A stretch of DNA of 64,000 nucleotides from NCBI GenBank assembly GCA_003612395.1, contig RAYQ01000017.1, positions 1 through 64,000 of the forward strand. The letters are read 5' to 3'. This document shows, one piece after another, positions 52,660 through 61,741 of this stretch. Every line of letters begins with the position of its first letter. Position 1 is the stretch's first letter. A program made the position numbers and the translations under genes. The DNA comes from Parablautia intestinalis. GTDB taxonomy: Bacteria > Bacillota > Clostridia > Lachnospirales > Lachnospiraceae. The notes beneath the pieces were generated by a model, which saw only the letters and a list, made by a program, of their open reading frames with translations, did no database searches and was not told the origin of the DNA.

Positions 52660-53367
52660 ATGGGCAAATATGATTTAAAGCAGGAAGTAACGGACAAATA
52701 TTCTTTGCGGGGCAGAGTGTTTCACAAGCTGCGGGAGGATATTTTAAACGGAAGATATGAAGAGCACGAGGAACTAAGAGAAGTTGCCATAGGCGAAGAA
52801 TTGGGTGTAAGCCGAACACCGGTCAGGGAAGCCTTCAGGCAGTTGGAGCTGGAAGGCCTGATACAGATTGTACCCAATAAGGGCGCTTATGTGACAGGCA
52901 TTACGGCTAAGGATGTGAAGGATATTTACATGATACGTTCCTCCTTAGAAGGAATGTGTGCACGGCTGGCAACCGGACATATTACAAAAGAACAGCTCGA
53001 GGAGATGGAGGAAAATATATATCTGGCCAGTTTTCATGCATCTAAAGGGCATATGGAGCAGATGGCGGAGCTGGATAACCGGTTTCACCATATTCTCTAC
53101 GAAGCCTGTGACTCTAAAATGCTTGAAAATCTCCTGCAGGATTTTCATCAGTATGTGATCAGGATTCGAAAAAAAACGCTTTCCACAAAGGAGAGAGGGA
53201 TGGCCTCGAATGAGGAGCATCGCAAAATTATGGAGGCAATTAAGGCAGGAAAGCCGGATGAGGCGGAGCATTTTGCTACTTGCCATATGATAAACGCCTA
53301 TGATAATATTGTAAAAAATGGTTTGTACGATATGTTTAGTCCAAATAATGGAGGTAAGGATAAATAA
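52660..53367 (+). CDS. FadR-type GntR transcriptional regulator
   Basis: 235 residues. The winged helix covers 15-80 (LRGRVFHKLREDILNGRY, then GEELGVSRTPVREAFRQLEL), and the helical FCD ligand-binding domain covers 90-225 with metal-type His residues in NRFHHILYE and NEEHRKIM. It lies between the citrate synthase and isocitrate dehydrogenase genes and probably controls them in response to an organic acid. The start is uncertain: ATG 52660 is used; GTG 52588 would add 24 residues. Confidence 0.88.
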   Translation: MGKYDLKQEVTDKYSLRGRVFHKLREDILNGRYEEHEELREVAIGEELGVSRTPVREAFRQLELEGLIQIVPNKGAYVTGITAKDVKDIYMIRSSLEGMCARLATGHITKEQLEEMEENIYLASFHASKGHMEQMAELDNRFHHILYEACDSKMLENLLQDFHQYVIRIRKKTLSTKERGMASNEEHRKIMEAIKAGKPDEAEHFATCHMINAYDNIVKNGLYDMFSPNNGGKDK

Positions 53368-53388
53368 GTCACCAGCCAATTATGATAC

Positions 53389-53442
53389 GATTAGGCACTA
53401 TGTATATTTTGGTGACATATGAATGGTGGCTGAATAGTTACA
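53389..53442 (+). repeat. Third dispersed repeat, copy 2
   Basis: Matches 50475-50530 with few changes (GATTAGGCACTATGTATATT ... GGCTGAATAGTTACA). A GTCACC at 53368 could pair with GGTGAC at 53411. Confidence 0.65.
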
Positions 53443-53454
53443 TTTATTTATCCG

Positions 53455-53554
53455 GGAATTTGTGTTGAAGTGTCACAAATTCCGTGATGGCAGAGCGGAA
53501 TCTGACATTCCGCTCGCCTCCTCAGCATAAAACGCTTCGGAATGGAGTATAAAA
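53455..53554 (+). promoter_or_regulatory. Two-hairpin leader element, copy 4
   Basis: P1 is GGAATTTGTG / CACAAATTCC (53455-53464 / 53474-53483). The linker GATGGCAG is at 53486-53493. P2 is GAGCGGAAT / ATTCCGCTC (53493-53501 / 53507-53515). The tail TAAAACGCTTCGGAATGGAG provides the ribosome site for icd, ATG 53555. P1 differs from copy 2 by a swapped G-C pair. Confidence 0.75.
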
Positions 53555-54763
53555 ATGGAAAAAATTAAAATGACAAATCCCCTTGTAGAGATGGATGGAG
53601 ATGAAATGACCAGAATACTCTGGCAGATGATTAAGGAGGAGCTTTTACTTCCCTATATTGATCTGAAGACAGAGTATTATGATCTTGGACTTGAGCGCAG
53701 AAACGAAACGGATGATCAGGTAACGGTGGACAGCGCCATAGCCACCCGGAAATATGGAGTGGCGGTAAAATGTGCTACCATCACGCCCAACGCCGCCCGC
53801 ATGACAGAATATAATCTGAAAGAGATGTGGAAAAGTCCCAACGGTACCATCCGGGCAATTTTGGACGGAACGGTTTTTCGCGCTCCTATTTTGATAAAGG
53901 GGATTGTCCCTTATGTTAAAAATTGGACGAAACCCATCACGATAGCCCGTCATGCTTATGGAGACGTATATAAAAATACGGAAATTAAGGTTCCGGGCGA
54001 GGGGAAGGCCGAGCTTGTCTTTACCGCTCCTGATGGCACGCAGACAAGAGAGCTGATCCACAATTTTGACGGTGCAGGTATACTGCAGGGTATCCATAAT
54101 ACAGAAAAATCCATTTCCAGTTTTGCGAGAGCCTGCTTTAACTATGCTATTGACACAAAACAGGATTTGTGGTTTGCCACAAAGGATACTATCTCAAAAA
54201 AGTATGATCATACCTTCAAGGATATTTTTCAGGAAATTTATGATGAGGAATATAAGGAAAAATTTGAAAAGCTGAGAATTGAATACTTTTATACGCTGAT
54301 TGACGATGCGGTTGCCCGGGTTATCCGATCGGAAGGAGGATTTATTTGGGCATGTAAGAATTATGACGGCGATGTTATGTCCGATATGGTAGCTACCGCC
54401 TACGGAGATCTCTCCATGATGACATCGGTTCTGGTTTCACCTGACGGCGTTTATGAGTATGAGGCGGCTCACGGAACCGTACAGCGTCATTATTATAAGC
54501 ATTTAAAGGGAGAGGAGACCTCAACCAATTCCATTGCTACTATTTTTGCATGGACAGGGGCGCTTCGCAAGCGGGGTGAGTTAGATGATATACCTGAACT
54601 GATGGCCTTTGCAGATAAGCTGGAAAAGGCCTGCGTGAAAACAGTGGAAGATGGGAAAATGACCAAAAGCCTGTCCCTCATTTCCACCTGTGAAAATCCT
54701 GTGATTTTAAACAGCCTGGATTTTATCCGCGCAATCAGGGAAACCTTTGATTCATTAGCTTAG
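53555..54763 (+). CDS. icd: NADP-dependent isocitrate dehydrogenase, eukaryote-like type
   Basis: 402 residues. The sequence [20 protein letters not shown] and the central [19 protein letters not shown] mark the homodimeric type II family shared with mitochondrial and cytosolic IDH, not the E. coli type. [19 protein letters not shown] and the C-terminal [11 protein letters not shown] complete the active site. It makes 2-oxoglutarate from isocitrate for glutamate synthesis. Its leader is copy 4 of the two-hairpin element. It ends the Re-citrate synthase-GntR-icd cluster. Confidence 0.95.
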   Translation: MEKIKMTNPLVEMDGDEMTRILWQMIKEELLLPYIDLKTEYYDLGLERRNETDDQVTVDSAIATRKYGVAVKCATITPNAARMTEYNLKEMWKSPNGTIRAILDGTVFRAPILIKGIVPYVKNWTKPITIARHAYGDVYKNTEIKVPGEGKAELVFTAPDGTQTRELIHNFDGAGILQGIHNTEKSISSFARACFNYAIDTKQDLWFATKDTISKKYDHTFKDIFQEIYDEEYKEKFEKLRIEYFYTLIDDAVARVIRSEGGFIWACKNYDGDVMSDMVATAYGDLSMMTSVLVSPDGVYEYEAAHGTVQRHYYKHLKGEETSTNSIATIFAWTGALRKRGELDDIPELMAFADKLEKACVKTVEDGKMTKSLSLISTCENPVILNSLDFIRAIRETFDSLA

Positions 54764-54813
54764 ACAGACAACGGACAACTGGCTAAGTGTCATTAAGCTT
54801 AGCGCCTAATCCA

Positions 54814-54841
54814 GCCGGGAGAAATTTATTTTCCTCCCGGC
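54814..54841. terminator. Hairpin between convergent icd and ABC-F genes
   Basis: GCCGGGAG (54814-54821) pairs perfectly with CTCCCGGC (54834-54841). No T-run follows directly, but the position suggests shared termination. Confidence 0.5.
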
Positions 54842-54872
54842 GTCCGCAGCCATTGACGAGAGGCTTTGTTAG

Positions 54873-56780
54873 TTAAGCTTCTAACGCTTCCCACTGATCG
54901 TATAAGGCTGAAAGCTTTTCGTTAATTTCGTCCTGCTCTTTCATAAGCTCCTGAAGCTGCGCCACATTTGTAGCTACCTCAGGCAGGCTCATAGAAGCTT
55001 CGATTTCTGAAAGCTTCTGCTCTAAGTCTGTAATGGCGCTCTCGCACTTTTTCAGATCATTTTCCCTTTTGCGCGCTTTAGCCTGCATTTCCTTTTGGAG
55101 CTGCCAGTTCAGTTTATTTTCAGAGGGAATGTCATCCTTTTGACCAGGTGTATCTGAGGAAAGGTGCCTTGAAAGGGAATCCTTTTTTTCCAGATAATAA
55201 TCGTAATTTCCCAGGTATCCGGTAAGAATTTTGCCGTCAAGATCTAAAATACGGCTGGCGGTTCTGTTGATGAAATAACGGTCATGGGATACATAAAGCA
55301 AGGTCCCCTCATAGGCGTTTAAGGCGTCCTCTAAAATCTCCTTGGAGGTAATGTCAAGGTGGTTGGTAGGCTCATCCAAAATCAGAAAATTAGATTTGGA
55401 GAGCATCAGCTTAGCTAAGGAAAGACGTCCCCGTTCTCCGCCGCTTAAATCCTTTATCTGCTTATAGACATCATCCCCTGTAAAAAGAAAGGCAGCTAAA
55501 GTGTTCCTGATTTGGGTGTTATTCAGGTAAGGGTAGGCATCGGAAATTTCCTCAAACAGAGTTTTTTCCATATGAAGAACATGATGTTCCTGATCATAAT
55601 AGCCAATCTGTACATTGCTGCCTAAGGTTATTGTACCTTCATCGGCCTTTAACAGTCCGTTGATAATTTTAAGAATAGTGGTTTTGCCTGTACCATTGTC
55701 TCCAATAATTGCAACGTGCTCTCCCCGTTTTATGTCCATTGCAAGCCCGCTAAAAAGAGTTTGCCTGCCGAAGGACTTAGCCAGAGCTTCTATGTGAAGT
55801 ACATCCTTTCCGCTGGTGATTTGAGGGGTCAGTGTCATTTGAATGTCTGTGCGCGCTTCCCCGGGCTTATCCAAAATCTCCATTTTATCCAGCATTTTTT
55901 CACGGCTTTCAGCCCGTCTTATGGACTTTTCGCGGTTGAAGGACTTTAATTTCTCAATGACCGCTTCCTGGTGTTTAATTTCCTGCTGCTGCTTTAGATA
56001 GGCATGGATGGCGGCTGTGCGGAGCTGCTCTTTTTTTACAGCATAGTCGGAATAATTTCCCAGAAAAGAGGTTGCTTTTGTCTGATCAATCTCAATTATT
56101 TTGCCTGCTATTCTATCAAGAAAATACCGGTCATGGGATACAATTAAGACAGCGCCCTTGTAGTTTAGAAGGTAGGTTTCCAGCCATGTGATAGAATGTA
56201 AATCCAAATGGTTGGTAGGCTCATCTAACAGAATCAGGTCCGGGTTTAGGAGAAGAAGGCGTCCTAAAGCCACACGTGTTTTCTGCCCTCCGGAGAGAGT
56301 GGATATTTTTTTGGAAAATTCATCCTCCGCAAAGCCTAATCCCTTCAAGATCCCTGTAACCTCACTCTGGCAGGCGTAGCCGTTGGCGAGTTCAAATGCA
56401 TGTGTCAAGCGGGTATAAGCCTCCATAAGGCTTTCTAACTCACTGCCGGTTTTTAGCTTCATTTGGTGCTCCATTTCGCGGATTTGCTGCTCCATGGCAA
56501 TTACATCCGCTTTGACGGAGAGAAGCTCGTCATAAATGCTGCTGTTACTGTCCACATCCTGATTTTGGGCAAGATACCCTAAGGTTTTACCCTTTGAGAG
56601 GGTGACAATGCCGGTATCTGCCGGCTGTTCACCTACAATAATACGGAGCAGGGTGGTTTTCCCGGCGCCGTTGATTCCTACGATGGCAGCCTTTTCATGG
56701 TCTTCAATATGAAAAGAGACATTGGAAAGTACAGGTTCATCATTAAAAGCCTTTGATATATTCTGACAAGATAAAATCAT
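54873..56780 (-). CDS. ABC-F family ATPase
   Basis: 635 residues with two ABC domains in one soluble chain. ABC1 has GINGAGKTT and LSGGQKTRVALG with LLDEPTNHLDL; ABC2 has GDNGTGKTT and LSGGERGRLSL with LDEPTNHLDI. The linker between them and a charged C-terminal coiled coil (SAITDLEQKLSEIEASM) place it with YdiF/Uup-type proteins that act on the ribosome, some giving antibiotic resistance by target protection. The substrate state is unknown. ATG 56780 follows AAAGGA; the longer frame to 56849 is unsupported. Confidence 0.93.
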   Translation of the reverse strand: MILSCQNISKAFNDEPVLSNVSFHIEDHEKAAIVGINGAGKTTLLRIIVGEQPADTGIVTLSKGKTLGYLAQNQDVDSNSSIYDELLSVKADVIAMEQQIREMEHQMKLKTGSELESLMEAYTRLTHAFELANGYACQSEVTGILKGLGFAEDEFSKKISTLSGGQKTRVALGRLLLLNPDLILLDEPTNHLDLHSITWLETYLLNYKGAVLIVSHDRYFLDRIAGKIIEIDQTKATSFLGNYSDYAVKKEQLRTAAIHAYLKQQQEIKHQEAVIEKLKSFNREKSIRRAESREKMLDKMEILDKPGEARTDIQMTLTPQITSGKDVLHIEALAKSFGRQTLFSGLAMDIKRGEHVAIIGDNGTGKTTILKIINGLLKADEGTITLGSNVQIGYYDQEHHVLHMEKTLFEEISDAYPYLNNTQIRNTLAAFLFTGDDVYKQIKDLSGGERGRLSLAKLMLSKSNFLILDEPTNHLDITSKEILEDALNAYEGTLLYVSHDRYFINRTASRILDLDGKILTGYLGNYDYYLEKKDSLSRHLSSDTPGQKDDIPSENKLNWQLQKEMQAKARKRENDLKKCESAITDLEQKLSEIEASMSLPEVATNVAQLQELMKEQDEINEKLSALYDQWEALEA

Positions 56781-56900
56781 AATTACACATCCTTTAAAAT
56801 TGTATTCCACAGCCATTATCAGTTTACAGGCGGGAAAAGGGAATGTCAATGAATTGACATTATTTTACCATTGTTATATATTATTTTATAAGATTTGCTT

Positions 56901-56977
56901 TAACATAAGGATGACTGGCAAAGCCTGCCATCCGTTGTTTAACATAAGCTGACCCGCGAAGCGTGGCAGCGTTTGTT
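56901..56977 (+). repeat. REP-like dispersed repeat, copy C
   Basis: GGATGaCTGGC-aaa-GCCTGcCATCC, linker TTGTTTAACATAA, then GCTGACCCGC-gaa-GCGTGGCAGC. It ends shortly before the ribosome site of rex and so lies in its leader. Confidence 0.8.
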
Positions 56978-56996
56978 GCTAACGGAGGAATGTTCG

Positions 56997-57665
56997 GTGG
57001 AAAACAAAGAAATTTCACAGGCCGTAATCGGACGTCTGCCAAGGTATTTCAGATTTTTGGGGGAGCTTAAGGACGAAGGGGTCGAGAGGATATCTTCCCA
57101 GGAGCTAAGTGATATTATGAATGTGACGGCCTCTCAGATACGTCAGGACTTTAACAATTTCGGCGGTTTCGGGCAACAGGGGTACGGCTATAATGTTGAA
57201 TATCTTTATGAAGAAATCGGCAGAATTTTAGGCCTTGACAAGACTCATAACCTGATTATCATAGGTGCGGGCAACCTTGGGCAGGCGCTGGCGAATTATA
57301 CGAATTTTGAGCGGCGGGGGTTTCTTTTTAAGGGAATTTTTGACTGTGACCCAACCCTTTACGGAAAAAAGATCCGCAGTATGGAAGTAAAGCCCATGGA
57401 GGAGATGGAGGATTTCGTGAGGGCAAATGAAATAGACATGGCAGTGCTTACAATTCCAAAGACCGGTGCTGTGGAAGTAGCCGGCCGTCTGGCCCGGACC
57501 GGGATCAGAGGGATCTGGAATTTTGCTCATGTGGATTTGAATGTGCCGGAGAGAATTCAGGTGGAAAATGTCCATTTGTCGGACAGTCTGATGAAGCTGG
57601 CTTACAATATTAACAGATTTGAAAATATGGATCTTTCGGGATTTGAGAGAGGGTCTTATGTATAG
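56997..57665 (+). CDS. rex: Redox-sensing transcriptional repressor Rex
   Basis: 222 residues. An N-terminal winged helix (residues 5-80, SQELSDIMNVTASQIRQDFN, then FGGFGQQGYGYN) precedes a Rossmann fold (LIIIGAGNLGQALANY) that reads the NADH/NAD ratio, and a swapped C-terminal helix. Rex represses fermentation and dehydrogenase genes. The start is GTG 56997, because GGAGG (56983-56987) sits nine bases before; the frame from 56973 would include the repeat. No clear Rex operator was seen in this window. Confidence 0.95.
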   Translation: MENKEISQAVIGRLPRYFRFLGELKDEGVERISSQELSDIMNVTASQIRQDFNNFGGFGQQGYGYNVEYLYEEIGRILGLDKTHNLIIIGAGNLGQALANYTNFERRGFLFKGIFDCDPTLYGKKIRSMEVKPMEEMEDFVRANEIDMAVLTIPKTGAVEVAGRLARTGIRGIWNFAHVDLNVPERIQVENVHLSDSLMKLAYNINRFENMDLSGFERGSYV

Positions 57666-57690
57666 CAAACCAAATTTTGGAGGTGAGGAA

Positions 57691-58305
57691 ATGTCTGAAG
57701 TGGACAGCAAATTTAAAAATGCTCTGGCAGGCAAAAAAATACCTCCTCTTACGCTGGATAATAAATGGCACAGACTGTTCACACAAACACAGCCGGATAA
57801 GCGCCTTCAGCGTTTGGAGAAGGAAATCGGTGAATTGCTGAAAAAGCAAGGCAAGGCAAATACTGAAATTAAAAAGATCAAAAAACTTAAGAAAACGCTG
57901 ATGCAGGAGATTATGGATAATGCAACGGCTTCCTCATCCGGTAATGAAAAGGCAATCAAAAAGGCGGAGGATAATAAACGTCTGCTGGAAGAATGTAATG
58001 AAAAGATCACAGATTATGAGGATGAGCTTTTTGAGGTGCCGAGGGAAATTGATAAGGCAAACAGAGAATTGATGCTGCTTACAATGCAGATTTGTTATGA
58101 CAGGCTTAAGGGAAATGAGCGGGAAATCGCAGAGCTTTCAAAGTGGATTGCGCAGGTCAGGGAAGAATTGAAGGAAAAGGTGATCCGCAAAGCGGAGATG
58201 GAAGATATGAACCATGAGCTTTATTCCTATATGCATGATATTTTTGGCGCGGAAGTGATTAACATATTTGATATGAAATATTACGAGAACAAGTCAGAAA
58301 AATAA
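57691..58305 (+). CDS. Coiled-coil protein of unknown function
   Basis: 204 residues, mostly helical, with two long heptad stretches (LQRLEKEIGELLKKQGKANT, then LLEECNEKITDYEDELFEV). The N terminus (SKFKNALAGKKIPPLTLDNK) and C terminus (YMHDIFGAEVINIFDMKYYE) are conserved-looking but match no family I know. GGAGGTGAGG precedes ATG 57691. It starts 25 bases after rex and is followed by nnr, so it is in a housekeeping operon. Confidence 0.8.
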   Translation: MSEVDSKFKNALAGKKIPPLTLDNKWHRLFTQTQPDKRLQRLEKEIGELLKKQGKANTEIKKIKKLKKTLMQEIMDNATASSSGNEKAIKKAEDNKRLLEECNEKITDYEDELFEVPREIDKANRELMLLTMQICYDRLKGNEREIAELSKWIAQVREELKEKVIRKAEMEDMNHELYSYMHDIFGAEVINIFDMKYYENKSEK

Positions 58306-58336
58306 GCCTGCAGACAGCGCAGAAACGGGTATAAAA

Positions 58337-59896
58337 ATGAACTATATTTTAAATGCAAATGAAATGAAAATGTATGACAGGGATACCAGTGAAAGGATTG
58401 GTATCCCTTCTATGGTTTTGATGGAAAGGGCATCTCTTGGCGTGGTGGAAAGCCTAAAGGAGCAAAACCTTAAGCCGGACAGGATTCTGGTGGTGGCGGG
58501 AATGGGAAACAATGGCGGCGATGGCCTGGCGGTGGGGAGGCTTCTTGCGGAAAAAGGGACAGAGGTTACTTTTTATATAGCAGGAAATCCGGACAAGGTG
58601 ACCCCGGAGATGAGGCGTCAGCTTCTTATTTTGGAGAATTCAGGGTTTTCCATACAGCGCAAATTGGAATTAGCGGAATATGATATGGTAGTGGATGCAC
58701 TTTTTGGAATTGGGTTATCCCGGAATGTGGAGGGAGAGTATCTTGAGCTGATAAGGGAGATAAATAATTTTGGAAAAAGAGGGGCGCTTATTTTGTCACT
58801 GGATATACCCTCAGGGGTCTGTGCAGATACCGGCAGGATTTTGGGTATGGCCGTCCGGGCGGATATTACGGTAACATTTGCTTATGCCAAGAGAGGCCAT
58901 TTTCTGTATCCTGGCAGGGAATATACGGGGAAGCTGGTGGTTAAGAATATTGGCGTTACGGAGAAATCCTTTATAAAAGGAAGGCCGGGGGCCTTTTGCT
59001 ATGAGAAGAAAGATTTGCAAGGGCTTCTCCCAAAGAGGAGCCCTTGGGGAAATAAGGGTACATTTGGAAAGGTACTGCTTGTGGCAGGCAGTCATGATAT
59101 GTGCGGCGCCTGCATTTTATGTGGCAAAAGCATTTTAAGGACCGGAGCAGGTATGGTGAAAATCATAACCCCGGCATGTAACCGCACAATTTTGCAGGAA
59201 GCGTTTCCGGAGGCAATGCTGTATACTTTTGAGGATAGGCCCGAACCGGAAAAAATACAAAAATCTTTGGATTGGGCGGATGTAGTGGTAGCAGGACCGG
59301 GGCTTTCAACGGGTGATATTTCAGGAGAGCTGATGGAATACCTGTTAAAGGATAAGAGATGCCCTATGGTAATAGATGCAGACGGACTTAACCTGCTTGC
59401 CGCCAGAAGGGAGCTTTTCCGGTTGGCAAAAGAGCGGGGAGGGAAGAAACTCATTATCACACCTCATCCCGGAGAGCTTGTGCGTCTTCTTAAAACGGAC
59501 AGGGAGGAATACGGCACAGACAGAGAGAAGCTTGTTTCAGAGCTGGCCGGGGAGCTTTGCTGTGTTGTGGCGGCAAAGGATGCTGCGACACTGGTGGTGG
59601 AAGCCGGCAGAGAGGAAATTTATATAAATACATCGGGGAATGACGGTATGGCCACGGCGGGAAGCGGAGATGTGCTTGCAGGCATAACCGGAGGACTTCT
59701 TGCCCAGGGGATGGATAGCTTTAGGTGTGCATGTCTTTCAGTGTATCTGCACGGACTTGCAGGGGAAGAGGCATCTGCCGGGAAGGGACGTTACGGCATG
59801 ACTGCGTCAGATATTGTGGAAGCAATTCCCACTGTGATGACGCTAAGAGATGAAGATTTTCTAAGATGTCAAAAAACGCCATCTAAGAAAATCTAG
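58337..59896 (+). CDS. nnr: Bifunctional NAD(P)H-hydrate epimerase / ADP-dependent dehydratase
   Basis: 519 residues. The N-terminal YjeF_N domain (1-215; VAGMGNNGGDGLAVGRLL, SLDIPSGVCADTG) epimerises damaged NAD(P)H hydrates, and the C-terminal ribokinase-like domain (225-510; GPGLSTGD, ITPHPGELVRL, GNDGMATAGSGDVLAGITGG) dehydrates the S form using ADP. The fused arrangement is normal. It follows the coiled-coil gene by 31 bases and precedes alr. Confidence 0.95.
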   Translation: MNYILNANEMKMYDRDTSERIGIPSMVLMERASLGVVESLKEQNLKPDRILVVAGMGNNGGDGLAVGRLLAEKGTEVTFYIAGNPDKVTPEMRRQLLILENSGFSIQRKLELAEYDMVVDALFGIGLSRNVEGEYLELIREINNFGKRGALILSLDIPSGVCADTGRILGMAVRADITVTFAYAKRGHFLYPGREYTGKLVVKNIGVTEKSFIKGRPGAFCYEKKDLQGLLPKRSPWGNKGTFGKVLLVAGSHDMCGACILCGKSILRTGAGMVKIITPACNRTILQEAFPEAMLYTFEDRPEPEKIQKSLDWADVVVAGPGLSTGDISGELMEYLLKDKRCPMVIDADGLNLLAARRELFRLAKERGGKKLIITPHPGELVRLLKTDREEYGTDREKLVSELAGELCCVVAAKDAATLVVEAGREEIYINTSGNDGMATAGSGDVLAGITGGLLAQGMDSFRCACLSVYLHGLAGEEASAGKGRYGMTASDIVEAIPTVMTLRDEDFLRCQKTPSKKI

Positions 59897-59990
59897 ATCA
59901 TCTCTGGAAGAACCGCAAAACGATTCTTCTGAATAGTTCATGTATTGTTTGTGTGCAAGGCGGCATGGTCAAGGAGGAACTGACAGCAAA

Positions 59991-61166
59991 ATGATAGATA
60001 AATTTCAGAGAATTTGGGCAGAAGTTGATTTGGATGCCATCAGGCATAACGCAGAAAATATGATGGCTAATCTTACACAGGGGACAAAGATGATGGCAGT
60101 TATTAAGGCGGACGGCTATGGACACGGGGCAGTGCCTGTTGCACAGGAGTTAGAGCCTTTAGAGAAAATAGCGGGCTTTGCAGTGGCCACAGCAGAGGAA
60201 GGCTTTGAACTTAGGGATGCCGGAATCCAAAAGCCGATTCTGGTGCTGGGCTATACTTTTCCCTACAGCTATGAAAGAATGATTCGGGAAGAAATCAGGT
60301 TTACATTGTTCCGCTGTGATACTTTAAAGGAGCTCTCCGAAATGAGTATGGCTCTGGAAGATAAGGGCATTTACAAAAATGCCATAGTACACATCAAGGC
60401 AGATACGGGAATGAGCCGTATCGGGATAAGACCGGACGGGGAAGGCTTAAGTTTTGTGAAGGAAGCTCTTAAGACAGAGGGCATTTTGGTGGAGGGTATT
60501 TTTACCCATATGGCAAGGGCAGATGAGGCGGATAAATCGGCTGCCAAAAAGCAGATTGCCATATTTGAAGACTTTTTACGGCGGACAGAGGCAGAAACAG
60601 GCCGGAGAATACCTGTCAGGCACTGCGCCAACAGCGCCGGTATTTTGGAACTTCCGGAGGCTTTTTTTGATATGGTAAGGGCGGGAATTGCTCTTTACGG
60701 ATTATGGCCCTCCGGTGAGATGAGGCGGGATGGTCTGGAGCTTACGCCGGCTCTTTCCCTGTATAGTACTATCGTGTACGTAAAGGAGATCGGGCCGGGC
60801 ACAGAGGTCAGTTATGGGGGAACTTTCACAGCCGGAAAGAGGATGAGAATAGCAACTGTACCGGTTGGCTATGCAGACGGATATCCCAGAGGGCTTTCCG
60901 GGAAAGGATACGTGCTGGTGTGTGGGAAAAGAGCGCCTATATTGGGAAGGGTGTGCATGGACCAGTTTATGATTGACGTGACTGATATTCCAAAAGCTTT
61001 TGAGGGTGAGAAGGTTACGCTTATCGGCAGGGATACAGGGGAACAGATTACCATGGAGCTTTTGGGCGATTTGTCAGGCAGATTTCATTATGAGTTTGCC
61101 TGCGATATAGGAAAACGCGTGCCAAGGATCTATATAAAAGAAGGAAAGGCTTCTGTGTGCCAGTGA
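59991..61166 (+). CDS. alr: Alanine racemase
   Basis: 391 residues, PLP enzyme of fold type III that supplies D-alanine for peptidoglycan. The PLP lysine is in MMAVIKADGYGHGAVPVA, the C-terminal Tyr motif is VSYGGTFTAGKRMRIATVPV, and GRVCMDQFMIDVTD is present. ATG 59991 is preceded by AAGGAGGAA at a slightly long spacing; the frame begins at 59940. Its place upstream of mazF repeats the alr-toxin order seen in Bacillus. Confidence 0.95.
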   Translation: MIDKFQRIWAEVDLDAIRHNAENMMANLTQGTKMMAVIKADGYGHGAVPVAQELEPLEKIAGFAVATAEEGFELRDAGIQKPILVLGYTFPYSYERMIREEIRFTLFRCDTLKELSEMSMALEDKGIYKNAIVHIKADTGMSRIGIRPDGEGLSFVKEALKTEGILVEGIFTHMARADEADKSAAKKQIAIFEDFLRRTEAETGRRIPVRHCANSAGILELPEAFFDMVRAGIALYGLWPSGEMRRDGLELTPALSLYSTIVYVKEIGPGTEVSYGGTFTAGKRMRIATVPVGYADGYPRGLSGKGYVLVCGKRAPILGRVCMDQFMIDVTDIPKAFEGEKVTLIGRDTGEQITMELLGDLSGRFHYEFACDIGKRVPRIYIKEGKASVCQ

Positions 61167-61271
61167 CGGCTGCCGGTATTTTTAACTGCCGTCTGAATAC
61201 CTTCTGACAATACGGTTATACTACTTGATAGAAAAAAGAAAAATCCTATTGGAATGAAGGGTGTGTGAAAA

Positions 61272-61613
61272 GTGAAACGAGGGGATATTTATTATGCTGA
61301 TTTACGCCCGGTAGTTGGTTCGGAACAGGGCGGAGTAAGGCCGGTGCTGATTATACAAAATGATGTGGGAAACAGACACAGTCCAACGGTTATCTGTGCG
61401 GCAATCACTTCCAAGCTAAATAAGGCAAAGCTGCCTACCCATATTGAACTTAGCGCGGGAAAATATGATATGGTAAAGGATTCGGTGATACTGCTTGAAC
61501 AGCTCCGGACGATAGACAAAAAGCGGCTGAAGGATAAGGTGTGCCATTTGGACGAAGACATTATGGGGCAGGTAAACCACGGGCTTATGATCAGCCTGGA
61601 ACTGGTTACATAG
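61272..61613 (+). CDS. MazF/PemK-type endoribonuclease toxin
   Basis: 113 residues. The family core is [42 protein letters not shown] and [13 protein letters not shown], all typical of the Bacillus EndoA/MazF type that cuts mRNA at short sites. GTG 61272 follows GAAGGGTG. In Bacillus a ribbon-helix-helix antitoxin gene lies between alr and this gene; here the 105-base gap holds no such frame. The antitoxin is therefore elsewhere or absent. Confidence 0.93.
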   Translation: MKRGDIYYADLRPVVGSEQGGVRPVLIIQNDVGNRHSPTVICAAITSKLNKAKLPTHIELSAGKYDMVKDSVILLEQLRTIDKKRLKDKVCHLDEDIMGQVNHGLMISLELVT

Positions 61614-61741
61614 GAAAGCCATAGGAAAGATGGCGCATCCGGCTCTTGACGGAAGGGATGGGAAATGATATAGTTTATTTTGAAAATTTATGCATTTTGC
61701 ATCTTAAAAATTATGTACTCTGAAAAAAAGGAGATGGGGAA

